From: CAVZZV01 sp963779845
GTDB lineage: Bacteria > Bacteroidota > Bacteroidia > Bacteroidales > GCA-2748055
NCBI GenBank assembly: GCA_963779845.1
Contig: CAVZZV010000002.1
Location: 124,001-188,000 of the forward strand
DNA: 64,000 nt
Direction: 5' to 3'
Positions within the stretch are counted from its first letter, which is position 1, and each line of letters begins with the position of its first letter. Both the position numbers and the translations under genes were made by a program. The notes under the pieces were generated by a model, which was not told where the DNA came from, made no database searches, and worked only from the letters and a program-made list of their open reading frames with translations. Below, in pieces: positions 1 to 8,358 of the stretch.

Positions 1-763
1 CCAGAAGCCTTTGAATAGCCACCACATGCGCTTTGGCCAGGTCCACAACATTTATATAATCCCGCACGGCGGAGCCGTCAGAGGTATTGTAATCATCGCC
101 GAAAACTTTTAATTCCTTGCGCAGTCCATAGGCCGTTTGGGTAATAAAAGGAACCAGGTTTGCAGGAACGCCAATAGGAAGCTCCCCGATCAAAGCGGAA
201 GGATGGGCCCCCACCGGATTGAAGTACCTGAGGGAGATAATTTTTAGCGATTCATTCACAACCTGGGTATCCTGAAGAATCTCCTCGGCAATTTGTTTAG
301 TGTTCCCATACGGGGAGGTGGCTTTTTTAATAGGGGCCTTTTCTGTAACAGGAAGCTCATCCGGTTCACCGTAAACCGTGCATGAGGAGCTGAAGACGAT
401 ATTTTTGACCTCCTTGCTGATCATATTCTCCAGGAGGTTAATCAGACTGTTCAGATTGTTCCGGTAATAAAGCAGGGGCATTTCGACTGATTCACCCACA
501 GCTTTCGATGCAGCAAAATGGATGATAGAGGAAATTGCAGGATATTTTTCGAACAGATCCTTCACAACATCTCTTTCTGAAAGATCAACTTTCTCAAAAG
601 CAGGCCTCTTACCACAAATCTGTTCTATTCCATCGAGGACTTCAATCCTGGAATTGGATAGATTATCTGCAATAAGGACTTCATATCCTTCATTTAATAA
701 TTCGACGCTTGTATGGGAACCGATGAATCCGGTTCCGCCTGTTACTAATATTAATTCCTTCAT
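1..763 (-). CDS. galE: UDP-glucose 4-epimerase, 3'-truncated by window edge
   Basis: Interconverts UDP-glucose and UDP-galactose (or the N-acetyl forms) in the cytoplasm. The minus-strand frame opens with MKELILVTGGTGFIGSHT, the NAD-binding Rossmann motif of extended short-chain dehydrogenases. It continues with FSSSCTVYGEP and SPYGNTK, which carry the catalytic Ser and the Tyr-x-x-x-Lys pair, and with LRYFNPVGAHPS, typical of GalE. About 254 residues of an expected 340 are inside the window; the rest lies left of base 1. It starts only 4 bases after the stop of the nucleotide-sugar dehydrogenase upstream, so it is probably the last gene seen of the same operon. Epimerisation at the UDP-HexNAc level would fit this neighbourhood, but substrate cannot be told from sequence. 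Confidence 0.93.
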   Translation of the reverse strand, partial: MKELILVTGGTGFIGSHTSVELLNEGYEVLIADNLSNSRIEVLDGIEQICGKRPAFEKVDLSERDVVKDLFEKYPAISSIIHFAASKAVGESVEMPLLYYRNNLNSLINLLENMISKEVKNIVFSSSCTVYGEPDELPVTEKAPIKKATSPYGNTKQIAEEILQDTQVVNESLKIISLRYFNPVGAHPSALIGELPIGVPANLVPFITQTAYGLRKELKVFGDDYNTSDGSAVRDYINVVDLAKAHVVAIQRLL

Positions 764-767
764 ATTA

Positions 768-2057
768 TTAAAGACTCCAATAGGTTAGTTTTTTAATCTT
801 ATCACGGTACATCCCTTTCAAGTCGGCGATGATTGCTTTTTCGCGACAAATCTCCCTGAAATATTTTTCATTAAGACCTGTATATTCTGTATGGCTGACG
901 GCAGCAATCACCGCATCATAGGGCGGATTTATTGTCGGCGACAGCTTAAAACCATATTCTTCCTCTATTTCAAAAGAGGAAGCATGAGGGTCAACAACAT
1001 CCACATTTATTGAAAACCGCTCCAGTTCCCTTATGACATCCACTACCCGTGAATTACGGATATCGCTTACATTTTCCTTAAATGTGATCCCCAATACCAG
1101 AACCTTTGATTCTTTCGGATTCCTGTCCTGGGAGATTAGTTTCTGAACCAATTGCTGAGCCACGTAGGCCCCCATGGAATCATTGATCGCCCTCCCGGAA
1201 TTGATAATCTGCGCATGATGGCCATATCGGGCCGACTTGTAGGTGAGATAATAAGGATCCACTCCAATACAATGCCCGCCAACCAAACCGGGAAAAAATT
1301 TCAGAAAATTCCATTTGGTGCCGGCAGCTTCAAGTACATCATAAGTATTGATTTCCATCCTGTTGAAGATCATGGATAGTTCATTCATGAAAGCGATATT
1401 AATATCCCTTTGTGTGTTTTCAATGATTTTTGCGGCTTCGGCCACCTTTATGGAGCTTGCCCTAAAGATTCCCGCTTCGATAATGAGCTCGTAAATTTTG
1501 GCTATTTCCTCAGCCGATTCCGGGTCACACCCTGAAGTGACTTTAGTGATCCGGGTAAGGGTATGCTCCTTATCCCCCGGATTAATCCGCTCAGGGGAAA
1601 ATCCGACCTTGAATTGCTCAATGAATTTGAGACCGGAATATTTTTCAAGCAGGGGAATACAATCTTCTTCGGTGCAGCCCGGGTAAACAGTCGATTCATA
1701 TACCACGTAGTCCCCCTGCTTTAGCGCTTTTCCCACAATGGTTGTAGCGGATAGAAGTGGTTTTAGGTCTGGCTTTTTGTACTCATCTATAGGGGTGGGG
1801 ACAGCAACAATGTACAGTCCGACCCCATTCAGGTCATCAGGGTTGGAGGTGAAGGTAATATCGCAATGGCTAAAGGCTTCCGGGGGAAGTTCATTGCTTG
1901 GGTCAATATGCTTCTTCATTAATTCGACCCTTTCGGGTTTAATATCAAAGCCAATAACCGAAAACTTCCTGGCAAATTCAAGCGCGATGGGAAGACCCAC
2001 ATAACCCAGACCGATAATGGCGATTTTAGATTTTTTTTCGATAATACTTTGGTACAT
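768..2057 (-). CDS. wbpA: UDP-N-acetyl-glucosamine/galactosamine 6-dehydrogenase (WbpA/TviB family)
   Basis: Predicted to oxidise C6 of a UDP-HexNAc to the uronic acid using two NAD+. The 429-residue length is typical. The N-terminal NAD site GLGYVGLP spans residues 16-23, and the catalytic cysteine is C263 within GGHCIGVDPYYL, the signature of the UDP-glucose/GDP-mannose dehydrogenase family. The early region (FDIKPERVELMKK and VAVPTPID) resembles the WbpA/VipA branch more than UDP-glucose dehydrogenase. It lies between a WbpB-like oxidoreductase (23 bases upstream) and galE (4 bases downstream), so it would supply the first step of the diacetamido-uronic acid route. TviB-type UDP-GalNAcA formation is the main alternative. 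Confidence 0.9.
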   Translation of the reverse strand: MYQSIIEKKSKIAIIGLGYVGLPIALEFARKFSVIGFDIKPERVELMKKHIDPSNELPPEAFSHCDITFTSNPDDLNGVGLYIVAVPTPIDEYKKPDLKPLLSATTIVGKALKQGDYVVYESTVYPGCTEEDCIPLLEKYSGLKFIEQFKVGFSPERINPGDKEHTLTRITKVTSGCDPESAEEIAKIYELIIEAGIFRASSIKVAEAAKIIENTQRDINIAFMNELSMIFNRMEINTYDVLEAAGTKWNFLKFFPGLVGGHCIGVDPYYLTYKSARYGHHAQIINSGRAINDSMGAYVAQQLVQKLISQDRNPKESKVLVLGITFKENVSDIRNSRVVDVIRELERFSINVDVVDPHASSFEIEEEYGFKLSPTINPPYDAVIAAVSHTEYTGLNEKYFREICREKAIIADLKGMYRDKIKKLTYWSL

Positions 2058-2080
2058 TATTGAGTATTTTTTGATTTAGC

Positions 2081-3037
2081 TCATTTCCCGGCAAATGGGT
2101 GATATTCCCCTTTCAACCCCATAGGATTGGAATTTCTAATGATAAATACCGTTTCAATTGAAGATCGGGCATCTTCCAATCCATATCCCTTACCTTTTAA
2201 TATTTCCTGGTAGGTAATGGTATGAAGATCCGTAAAGCCATCACTAAATTCCAGCTCCTCACCATCGACAGTAATGGAACGGAAAGTACGCTGTCCTTTT
2301 TCTTTAATTTTAGGAGGAACGTCCTGGTAATCTATACTGAGGAACCATCTTACCCTTGCGTTATCCAGAATAAGGTAACCTGCCACCTTATTATCTTCCC
2401 GTATGTGAACTATATTTTCCCTGACATTGCCAAAAATCCAGGTTAGCATATCAAAGAAGTGGACGCCGATGTTTGTTACCACCCCGCCGGATTTATGGAC
2501 GTCTCCTTTCCAGGAGTAATGATACCAGTTTCCCCGGCTGGTTATATAGGAAAGATCGATATCATAGATTTTATCTTTTGGGCCATTCAAAACTTTCTCC
2601 TTCAAGGCAAGGATAGAAGGGTGGTGCCTGAGCTGAAGAATATTATAGGTCTTTCTTCCCGTTTGCTGCTCAAATTCCAGTAATGCATCTATATTCCAGG
2701 GATTCAGAACAACAGGTTTTTCACAAATGGCATCTGAACCACTTCGGAGAGCGAAACGGATATGAGAATCATGGAGGTAGTTAGGGGAACAAATCGATAC
2801 AAAGTCCACCGGTACACAATCTCTTTTCAGTTTATCGATATGCCGGTCGAAGCGTTCAAATTCCACAAAAAAGTCGGCCTCTGGAAAAAAGCTGTCAATA
2901 AAACCGACGCTGTCGAACCGGTCGAGTGCAGCGATAAGGGTATTCCCCGTATCTTTTATCGCTCTAAGGTGCCTGATGGCAATATATCCGGCAATTCCGA
3001 TCAGGGCAAAATTTTTGTTATTTTTCTGGGTATTCAT
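2081..3037 (-). CDS. wbpB: Gfo/Idh/MocA oxidoreductase, WbpB/WlbA-like
   Basis: Predicted 3-dehydrogenase acting on UDP-GlcNAc-uronic acid, giving the 3-keto sugar that the neighbouring aminotransferase aminates. The 318-residue protein has an N-terminal nucleotide-binding segment (FALIGIAGYIAIRHLRAI, residues about 10-27) and the family motif CEKPVVL near residue 110, whose EKP lysine is catalytic in this family. A C-terminal substrate domain follows with GGVVTNIGVHFFDML. Gene order with WbpA-, WbpD- and WbpE-like proteins is the main reason for choosing WbpB over other Gfo/Idh enzymes. It is one base from the acetyltransferase gene, indicating translational coupling. Confidence 0.85.
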   Translation of the reverse strand: MNTQKNNKNFALIGIAGYIAIRHLRAIKDTGNTLIAALDRFDSVGFIDSFFPEADFFVEFERFDRHIDKLKRDCVPVDFVSICSPNYLHDSHIRFALRSGSDAICEKPVVLNPWNIDALLEFEQQTGRKTYNILQLRHHPSILALKEKVLNGPKDKIYDIDLSYITSRGNWYHYSWKGDVHKSGGVVTNIGVHFFDMLTWIFGNVRENIVHIREDNKVAGYLILDNARVRWFLSIDYQDVPPKIKEKGQRTFRSITVDGEELEFSDGFTDLHTITYQEILKGKGYGLEDARSSIETVFIIRNSNPMGLKGEYHPFAGK

Positions 3038-3038
3038 T

Positions 3039-3623
3039 TTATGAGGATAACTTATATACTTTGCGGTCCTTTAACTTGTATTTTTCGTGGCTTTCAGGAC
3101 ATTCCCCGGTATCCGTTTCGTCAAATTCCAGTTTGTGCCCGTATTCACTCACCCAACCCCGGTGACTGGCAGGATTGCCGAAGACAAGGGAATAATCGTC
3201 CACATCTTTGGTTACCACTGCTCCGGCTCCCACAAGGCAGAATTTACCTAAATTATTCCCGCAGACAATCGTGGCATTGGCCCCTATACTGGCCCCTTTT
3301 CCTACACGGGTCTCAATATACCGGTCTTTACGGATTATGGCACTCCGGGGATTTAATATATTGGTAAATACCATGGAAGGGCCCAGAAAGACATCATCTT
3401 CACAATTTACTCCTGTGTAAATAGAGACATTGTTCTGCACTTTGACATTGTTCCCAAGCCTTACTCCGGGAGATACGACTACATTCTGTCCAATGTTACA
3501 ATTTTCCCCAATTTCACAATCGGCCATGATATGCGAAAAATGCCAAATCCTGGTGCCTTTCCCGATCCTGGAACCTTCATCGATCACAGCTGTTTCATGG
3601 GCGAAAAAATCAGTTCCAGGCAT
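3039..3623 (-). CDS. wbpD: Hexapeptide-repeat N-acetyltransferase, WbpD-like
   Basis: Predicted to acetylate the 3-amino group of UDP-2-acetamido-3-amino-2,3-dideoxy-glucuronate with acetyl-CoA. The 194-residue protein is built almost wholly of left-handed beta-helix hexapeptides (IGKGTRIWHFSHI, IGENCNIGQNVVVS, LGNNVKVQNNVSI, IGANATIVCGNNLG), then VGAGAVVTKDV and a short C-terminal tail. The opening FFAHETAVIDEGSRIG is typical of WbpD and related sugar acyltransferases. It sits 6 bases after the aminotransferase stop and 1 base before the oxidoreductase start. The related FdtC-type acyltransferases are possible, but the gene set favours WbpD. Confidence 0.88.
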   Translation of the reverse strand: MPGTDFFAHETAVIDEGSRIGKGTRIWHFSHIMADCEIGENCNIGQNVVVSPGVRLGNNVKVQNNVSIYTGVNCEDDVFLGPSMVFTNILNPRSAIIRKDRYIETRVGKGASIGANATIVCGNNLGKFCLVGAGAVVTKDVDDYSLVFGNPASHRGWVSEYGHKLEFDETDTGECPESHEKYKLKDRKVYKLSS

Positions 3624-3629
3624 AATATC

Positions 3630-4763
3630 TCAGTTTAAAAATTCCAAAACAGATTCCGTAATATAGGTAAGTTGTTCAGTATCCAGTTCGGTATGCATGG
3701 GTAGAGAAAGAACCTCTTTGGATATTTTCTCGGTGACCGGAAAATCGCCTACCTGGTAACCCAGATCCATATAGGCTTTCTGAAGATGAAGTCCCATGGG
3801 ATAGTATATCATAGAGGGGATATTTCTGGCTGCAAGGTGTTTTTGGAGGGCATCCCGGTTTCCCGCTGGTAATTTCACCGTATACTGGTGATAGATATGA
3901 CTGGTATTATCGCTTTTTACCGGTGCGATGAGATCTTTTCTATTCGCAAAGGCCAAATCATAAAAGGCGGCAGCTTTCTGACGAGCCCGGTTATATTGGT
4001 CCAGGTAATTAAGCTTCACATTCAGGAGGGCTGCCTGAAGGGTATCCAGTCTGGAGTTTACCCCAACATAATCATAGTAATAACGGGTACCCATTCCATG
4101 ATTGGTGATCGCTTTGATTTTCTTTCCAAGCTCTTTATCCCGGGTAAAAATGGCTCCCCCGTCCCCCCATGCCCCCAGGTTTTTGGAAGGAAAAAAAGAG
4201 GTACACCCAATTCTCCCCATGGTTCCTGCTTTTTTGGTCTGAAGATCCCGAAATGTATATTCCGCACCCAAAGCCTGGGCTGCATCCTCTATAATTACGA
4301 GTCCATTGTCCAGGGCGATATTCATGAGAGCGTCCATATCGCAACATTGCCCGAATAGATGGACAGGCAGGATAGCACGGGTTTTTTTTGTTATTTTATT
4401 CCGTACCGATTCGGGATCAATGTTAAAGGTATCGGGAAGAATATCTGCGAGAATGGCTTTCAGGCCCAACAACCGGATTACCTCGAGGGTAGAGATGAAT
4501 GTAAATGGGGTGGTGATAATTTCATCCCCCGGGTTCAAGTCGAGAGCCATTAGGGCGATCTGTAGGGCATCGGTGCCGTTTGCGCAGCTTATTACCCCCG
4601 GAACCTGAAGATAAGCGGCCAGGTTTTCTTCAAAATCTTTTACCTGTGGGCCTTTGATAAAGGAGGATGAGGCGATTACTTCTTTCAGTGCACGGTCTGT
4701 TTCCTTCTTAATTTTCAGGTATTGCCCATGAAGATCGACCATTTTTATCTGCTTCCTGGTCAT
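3630..4763 (-). CDS. wbpE: DegT/DnrJ/EryC1/StrS sugar aminotransferase, WbpE-like
   Basis: PLP-dependent transaminase that would place an amino group on the 3-keto UDP-sugar made by WbpB. The 377 residues match the family length. Visible markers are FIKGPQVKDFEENLA, the cofactor region CANGTDALQIAL, VIIEDAAQALGAEY with the PLP-ring aspartate, and the Schiff-base lysine K194 in FFPSKNLGAWGDGGAI. NSRLDTLQAALL follows, as in all members. It is the first gene of the minus-strand operon running to the left edge. No glycosyltransferase or Wzx/Wzy gene is present here, so the polysaccharide assembly genes must lie outside. Confidence 0.9.
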   Translation of the reverse strand: MTRKQIKMVDLHGQYLKIKKETDRALKEVIASSSFIKGPQVKDFEENLAAYLQVPGVISCANGTDALQIALMALDLNPGDEIITTPFTFISTLEVIRLLGLKAILADILPDTFNIDPESVRNKITKKTRAILPVHLFGQCCDMDALMNIALDNGLVIIEDAAQALGAEYTFRDLQTKKAGTMGRIGCTSFFPSKNLGAWGDGGAIFTRDKELGKKIKAITNHGMGTRYYYDYVGVNSRLDTLQAALLNVKLNYLDQYNRARQKAAAFYDLAFANRKDLIAPVKSDNTSHIYHQYTVKLPAGNRDALQKHLAARNIPSMIYYPMGLHLQKAYMDLGYQVGDFPVTEKISKEVLSLPMHTELDTEQLTYITESVLEFLN

Positions 4764-4846
4764 TTGAATTGGTATTAGGCTACGAAGATAACCAAAGTCT
4801 AAGACATAGGATTAGGATATATATTAAAAACGGTTAGTAAATTTGT

Positions 4847-4877
4847 TTGGAAGCGATTATTTTAGCAACTAAATTTG
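4847..4877 (+). promoter_or_regulatory. Candidate Bacteroidota-type promoter for the SPOR gene
   Basis: TTG at 4847-4849, a 20-base spacer and TAAATTTG at 4870-4877 match the TTG / TAnnTTTG pattern of primary-sigma promoters in Bacteroidota. A second TAAATTTG at 4838-4845 is nearby. The expected transcript start near 4884 would leave a leader of about 16 bases before the ATG at 4900. Confidence 0.5.
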
Positions 4878-4899
4878 GAAAAAACTAAATACCTCTAAA

Positions 4900-6195
4900 T
4901 TGGGAATATTTAATTACATCAAAGACATTCTTCTGTTTGACGGCATGGCAATAGTTCCCGGACTCGGCTGTTTCAGTCTGAAAGAGGAGCCTGCACGCAT
5001 AGAGGGGAATAGGATCAGCCCACCCCAAAGCCGGGTCGTTTTCGATCCTGATCAAAATTTGGATAACGGGATCCTGATCCTCAAAGTCTCGGAGGGGGAG
5101 GAGATTACCACTGAAGCAGCGGGTCAGGCAATACAGGATTACGTGGATGAAATTCTTCTTTCCCTGGACCAGGGCAGTAATTTCAACATCAAAACGATGG
5201 GCGTATTGTACAAGGACCCTGATGGCGGATATCATTTCGATGCTGACCCTGACCTGAACATCGATTTTGCCTCTTTTGGCCTGGAGACCTTTGAGCTTTT
5301 AGAAATACCTGAGAATGAAGAAGATGTTGAGGATCCATTGAATGAAAACATACAAAATGCAGACGCAGGGGATGAGACAGAAGAATTGAATGCCCCAATG
5401 GACAAGGAGATAAGAGAGGATGAAGCCGGCAGTAAAACAATCAGTGAATCGGTGGATGATGAGAAAAAAGAGAACGATGAAACAAAAGTTGAAAAGTTCG
5501 TACTTCAGGATATTGTTGATGATAGTGACACAATAACCGTAAACCCGGAACCATCCTCACCGGATCAAAATGATGAATATCCCTGGCATGTTGATTCAAA
5601 CACCCTAAATAAACCCATAAATCCTTCCACCACAACGTCCGAAGAGATGACCAAAAAAAGAGAACAAACGAAAAAGAACAGACGGACAGGTTGGATTCTG
5701 GTGGGCTCAGCTGTGGTATTATTGCTGGCTTTTATCCTCCTTCCTTTAAAGACCAACCTGCTAGACCATGGGTTCAACCTTCCCTTCCTTTACAAAGCTG
5801 ATAGTTTTAACCTGGATTATGATTTCACGGCACTGGAGGAATCGGACAAGGATTTTGAGTCCCTGATCGAAAAGGTTGAAAACGATATCGATTCAGTAAC
5901 AAACACTGGAAATGCGACCATCTATTCTGCTTCCGAAGAGGTGAACGAAAAGTCGACCGGTAAATATGCTGAATATCATGTTATTGCAGGGAGTTTTAAA
6001 AGCAACAGGAATGCTGCGCAACTTCAGCAGAAATTGGCCAGGGATGGATATCCCAGTCTGATTCTCGAACGTGGGGATAGTTTTTACAGGGTTAGTGCTG
6101 AAGGTTTTAATGACCTGCAAAAAGCACTTGATGAGTTATATAAATTCAGAAACCGGAAGGGTATGGGATCCGCATGGCTGTTGGGTTTGAACTAA
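4900..6195 (+). CDS. HU/CCDC81-type and SPOR-domain membrane protein
   Basis: Probably binds septal or denuded peptidoglycan. Residues 1-135 resemble the paired bacterial CCDC81/HU-like modules that precede SPOR domains in Bacteroidota (AIVPGLGCFSLKEEPARI, then STIKTMGVLY-like NFNIKTMGVLYKD). A long acidic linker follows (residues about 140-250). One transmembrane segment, WILVGSAVVLLLAFILLPL, lies at about 265-284. The last 80 residues form a SPOR domain (YHVIAGSFKSNRNAAQLQ, then YRVSAEGF). The HU-like part would be cytoplasmic and the SPOR part periplasmic. It is transcribed away from the wbp operon and converges on metG. Function beyond peptidoglycan binding is inference. Confidence 0.82.
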   Translation: MGIFNYIKDILLFDGMAIVPGLGCFSLKEEPARIEGNRISPPQSRVVFDPDQNLDNGILILKVSEGEEITTEAAGQAIQDYVDEILLSLDQGSNFNIKTMGVLYKDPDGGYHFDADPDLNIDFASFGLETFELLEIPENEEDVEDPLNENIQNADAGDETEELNAPMDKEIREDEAGSKTISESVDDEKKENDETKVEKFVLQDIVDDSDTITVNPEPSSPDQNDEYPWHVDSNTLNKPINPSTTTSEEMTKKREQTKKNRRTGWILVGSAVVLLLAFILLPLKTNLLDHGFNLPFLYKADSFNLDYDFTALEESDKDFESLIEKVENDIDSVTNTGNATIYSASEEVNEKSTGKYAEYHVIAGSFKSNRNAAQLQQKLARDGYPSLILERGDSFYRVSAEGFNDLQKALDELYKFRNRKGMGSAWLLGLN

Positions 6196-6218
6196 GCTAA
6201 CAATTCATTTCGCTCCCA

Positions 6219-8252
6219 TTATCGTACTTCCGAACCTAATGCTGCCTCCGCAGCGGGTTCCACGAAATATAATTCTCCTTTGGCATTTTCCGAAAGCAAC
6301 AGCATTCCTCTGGATTCTATTCCTTTAATTTCGCGGGGTTCAAGGTTTAACAAGATGCAGACTTTTTTTCCGGGAAGGGATTCCGGTTCGTAGTATTCAG
6401 CAATTCCCGAAACAACGGTTCTTACATCCAATCCGGTATCTACCGTTAACTTAATCAGTTTTTTAGTTTTGGGCACTTTTACCGCATCGACGATTTGAGC
6501 TACCCGTATATCAACCCGCGAAAAATCTTCAAAATTGATATCGCTTTTTTGGGGAGTTACAACTGCCCCGTTTTGTTCGTTCTCTTTTTTATTTTGAATC
6601 AGCTTGTTCAGCTGAAATTCAATCTTTTCATCTTCGATTTTGTCGAAGAGCAGTCCTGCCTGATTGATTGTATGGCCCGGTTTTAAAAGATCATCCCTTC
6701 CCCCATCGGACCATTGGCTAATGCCGAGGTTAAGAAATTCGTGGAGCCTGGAGGTACTGTCTGGCAAAAAGGGGTATAGAATTACGGCTAAATTAGCGCA
6801 GAGTTGAAGCGACACATAAAGTATTGTTTTAACCCTCTCCTCGTCGGTTTTTATTAGCTTCCAGGGCTCTGTGTCGGCCAGGTATTTATTCCCGGTACGG
6901 GCAAGATTCATGGCCTCTTTAAGTGCTTCACGGAACCGGAAAGCATCGAGGGATGCCTCGGTATTCTTTCGGGCAGTTTTAAGAGAATCTATCACTTCGA
7001 GATCATAGGTATCAAATGGCCGGGGGGTAGGTACGATCCCGTTGAAATACTTATGCGTGAGCACAATGGTCCGGTTTACAAAATTGCCCAGGATAGCTAC
7101 CAGTTCATTATTATTCCTTGCCTGGAAATCTTTCCAGGTGAAATCATTGTCCTTTGCTTCAGGCATGTTCGCACATAAAACATACCGGAGCACATCCTCT
7201 TGTCCTTTAAAGTCTTCGAGGTATTCGTGCAACCAAACAGCCCAGTTGCGGGAGGTGGACAATTTTTCTCCCTCCAGGTTCAAAAATTCGTTGGCAGGTA
7301 CATTTTCAGGAAGGATATAACTGCCCTCGGCCTTCAGCATAGCAGGAAAAATAATGCAATGAAAAACGATATTGTCTTTTCCGATGAAATGGATGAGCCG
7401 GGTTTCTTTATCCTTCCAGTATTTTTCCCAATCGGGCCTAAGTTCCTTTGTCGCCGAAATGTATCCAATCGGGGCATCAAACCAGACGTAAAGAACTTTA
7501 CCTTCCGCGTTATCAATAGGAAGGGGAATTCCCCAATCGAGGTCCCGGCTTACCGCCCTTGGTTGAAGACCATTGTCCAGCCAGGATTTGCACTGTCCGT
7601 AAACATTTGGTTTCCAGTGTTTATTTTCTTCAAGAATCCATTCTTTAAGAAAAGGCTCATATTTTTGAAGTGGAAGGTACCAGTGTTTTGTTTCTTTTAA
7701 AACAGGTTCTGCACCCGAAATGGTGGATTTGGGGTGGATCAGGTCGGTGGGGTTGAGGGAAGTTCCGCAATTTTCGCACTGGTCGCCATATGCATTTTCA
7801 TTGCCACAATGGGGACATGTACCGGTGATATAGCGGTCGGCCAGAAATTGCCCTGCCTCCGGGTCGAAATACTGTTCCGTACTTTTCTCGATAAATTCTC
7901 CCTTATCGTAAAGGGTTTTAAAAAAACCGGCCGCTGTTTCATAATGCACCGCTGTTGTAGTTCGGGAATATATATCGAATGAAATCCCGAACCTTTCAAA
8001 TGAAAGCATATTTAAGGCATGGTATTTATTCACAATATCCTGAGGGCTAACACCTTCCTGCCTGGCTTTGATGGTAATAGGCACTCCATGTTCATCTGAG
8101 CCACAAACAAATACAACATCTTCCTTTTTTGATCGGAGGTAACGGACATAAATATCGGCTGGCACATAAACCCCGGCCAGATGACCCAGGTGAAGTGGTC
8201 CGTTGGCATAGGGAAGAGCGGCAGTAATAAGGGTGCGCTTAAATTTGTTCAT
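6219..8252 (-). CDS. metG: Methionyl-tRNA synthetase
   Basis: Charges tRNA-Met. The start at 8252 (MNKFKRTLITAAL) is preferred to the longer in-frame start at 8279, because a TAnnTTTG box occupies 8277-8284. The HIGH motif appears as HLGH near residue 20. A four-cysteine zinc knuckle (CPHCG, then CENCG) sits near 145-165. The KMSKS equivalent is KLSTSRN near 335. After the anticodon-binding helices there is a C-terminal Trbp111-like tRNA-binding domain (FSRVDIRVAQIVDAVKV to the end), the dimerising appendix found in the 670-680 residue class. The full length of 677 residues is intact and shows no frameshift. Confidence 0.97.
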   Translation of the reverse strand: MNKFKRTLITAALPYANGPLHLGHLAGVYVPADIYVRYLRSKKEDVVFVCGSDEHGVPITIKARQEGVSPQDIVNKYHALNMLSFERFGISFDIYSRTTTAVHYETAAGFFKTLYDKGEFIEKSTEQYFDPEAGQFLADRYITGTCPHCGNENAYGDQCENCGTSLNPTDLIHPKSTISGAEPVLKETKHWYLPLQKYEPFLKEWILEENKHWKPNVYGQCKSWLDNGLQPRAVSRDLDWGIPLPIDNAEGKVLYVWFDAPIGYISATKELRPDWEKYWKDKETRLIHFIGKDNIVFHCIIFPAMLKAEGSYILPENVPANEFLNLEGEKLSTSRNWAVWLHEYLEDFKGQEDVLRYVLCANMPEAKDNDFTWKDFQARNNNELVAILGNFVNRTIVLTHKYFNGIVPTPRPFDTYDLEVIDSLKTARKNTEASLDAFRFREALKEAMNLARTGNKYLADTEPWKLIKTDEERVKTILYVSLQLCANLAVILYPFLPDSTSRLHEFLNLGISQWSDGGRDDLLKPGHTINQAGLLFDKIEDEKIEFQLNKLIQNKKENEQNGAVVTPQKSDINFEDFSRVDIRVAQIVDAVKVPKTKKLIKLTVDTGLDVRTVVSGIAEYYEPESLPGKKVCILLNLEPREIKGIESRGMLLLSENAKGELYFVEPAAEAALGSEVR

Positions 8253-8276
8253 GGATAATAATATGGAATAAGATGA

Positions 8277-8284
8277 CAAAGATA
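8277..8284 (-). promoter_or_regulatory. Candidate -7 element of metG
   Basis: On the minus strand the bases read TATCTTTG, a match to TAnnTTTG. The inferred transcript start near 8271 gives a leader of about 20 bases to the ATG at 8252. No TTG at the expected distance was found. Confidence 0.4.
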
Positions 8285-8327
8285 AAGATTATGAGCTTAT
8301 TTTTGGATTAGTTTGGTCAACTAACCG

Positions 8328-8335
8328 TATATTTG
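8328..8335 (+). promoter_or_regulatory. Candidate -7 element of the LD-carboxypeptidase gene
   Basis: TATATTTG matches TAnnTTTG and lies 23 bases before the ATG at 8359. A TTG at 8303-8305 is 22 bases upstream, slightly longer than the usual spacing. It is back to back with the metG promoter box in a 106-base divergent region. Confidence 0.4.
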
Positions 8336-8358
8336 AAGAGAATTTATTTTTTTCTGAA

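Noticed and set aside
2762..3367. 201-codon plus-strand frame opposite wbpB-wbpD
   Set aside because: It is antisense to two well-supported genes, spans their junction and shows no domain likeness.
8252..8279. Longer metG start at 8279
   Set aside because: It would overlap the -7 box, and the added nine residues are not family-like.
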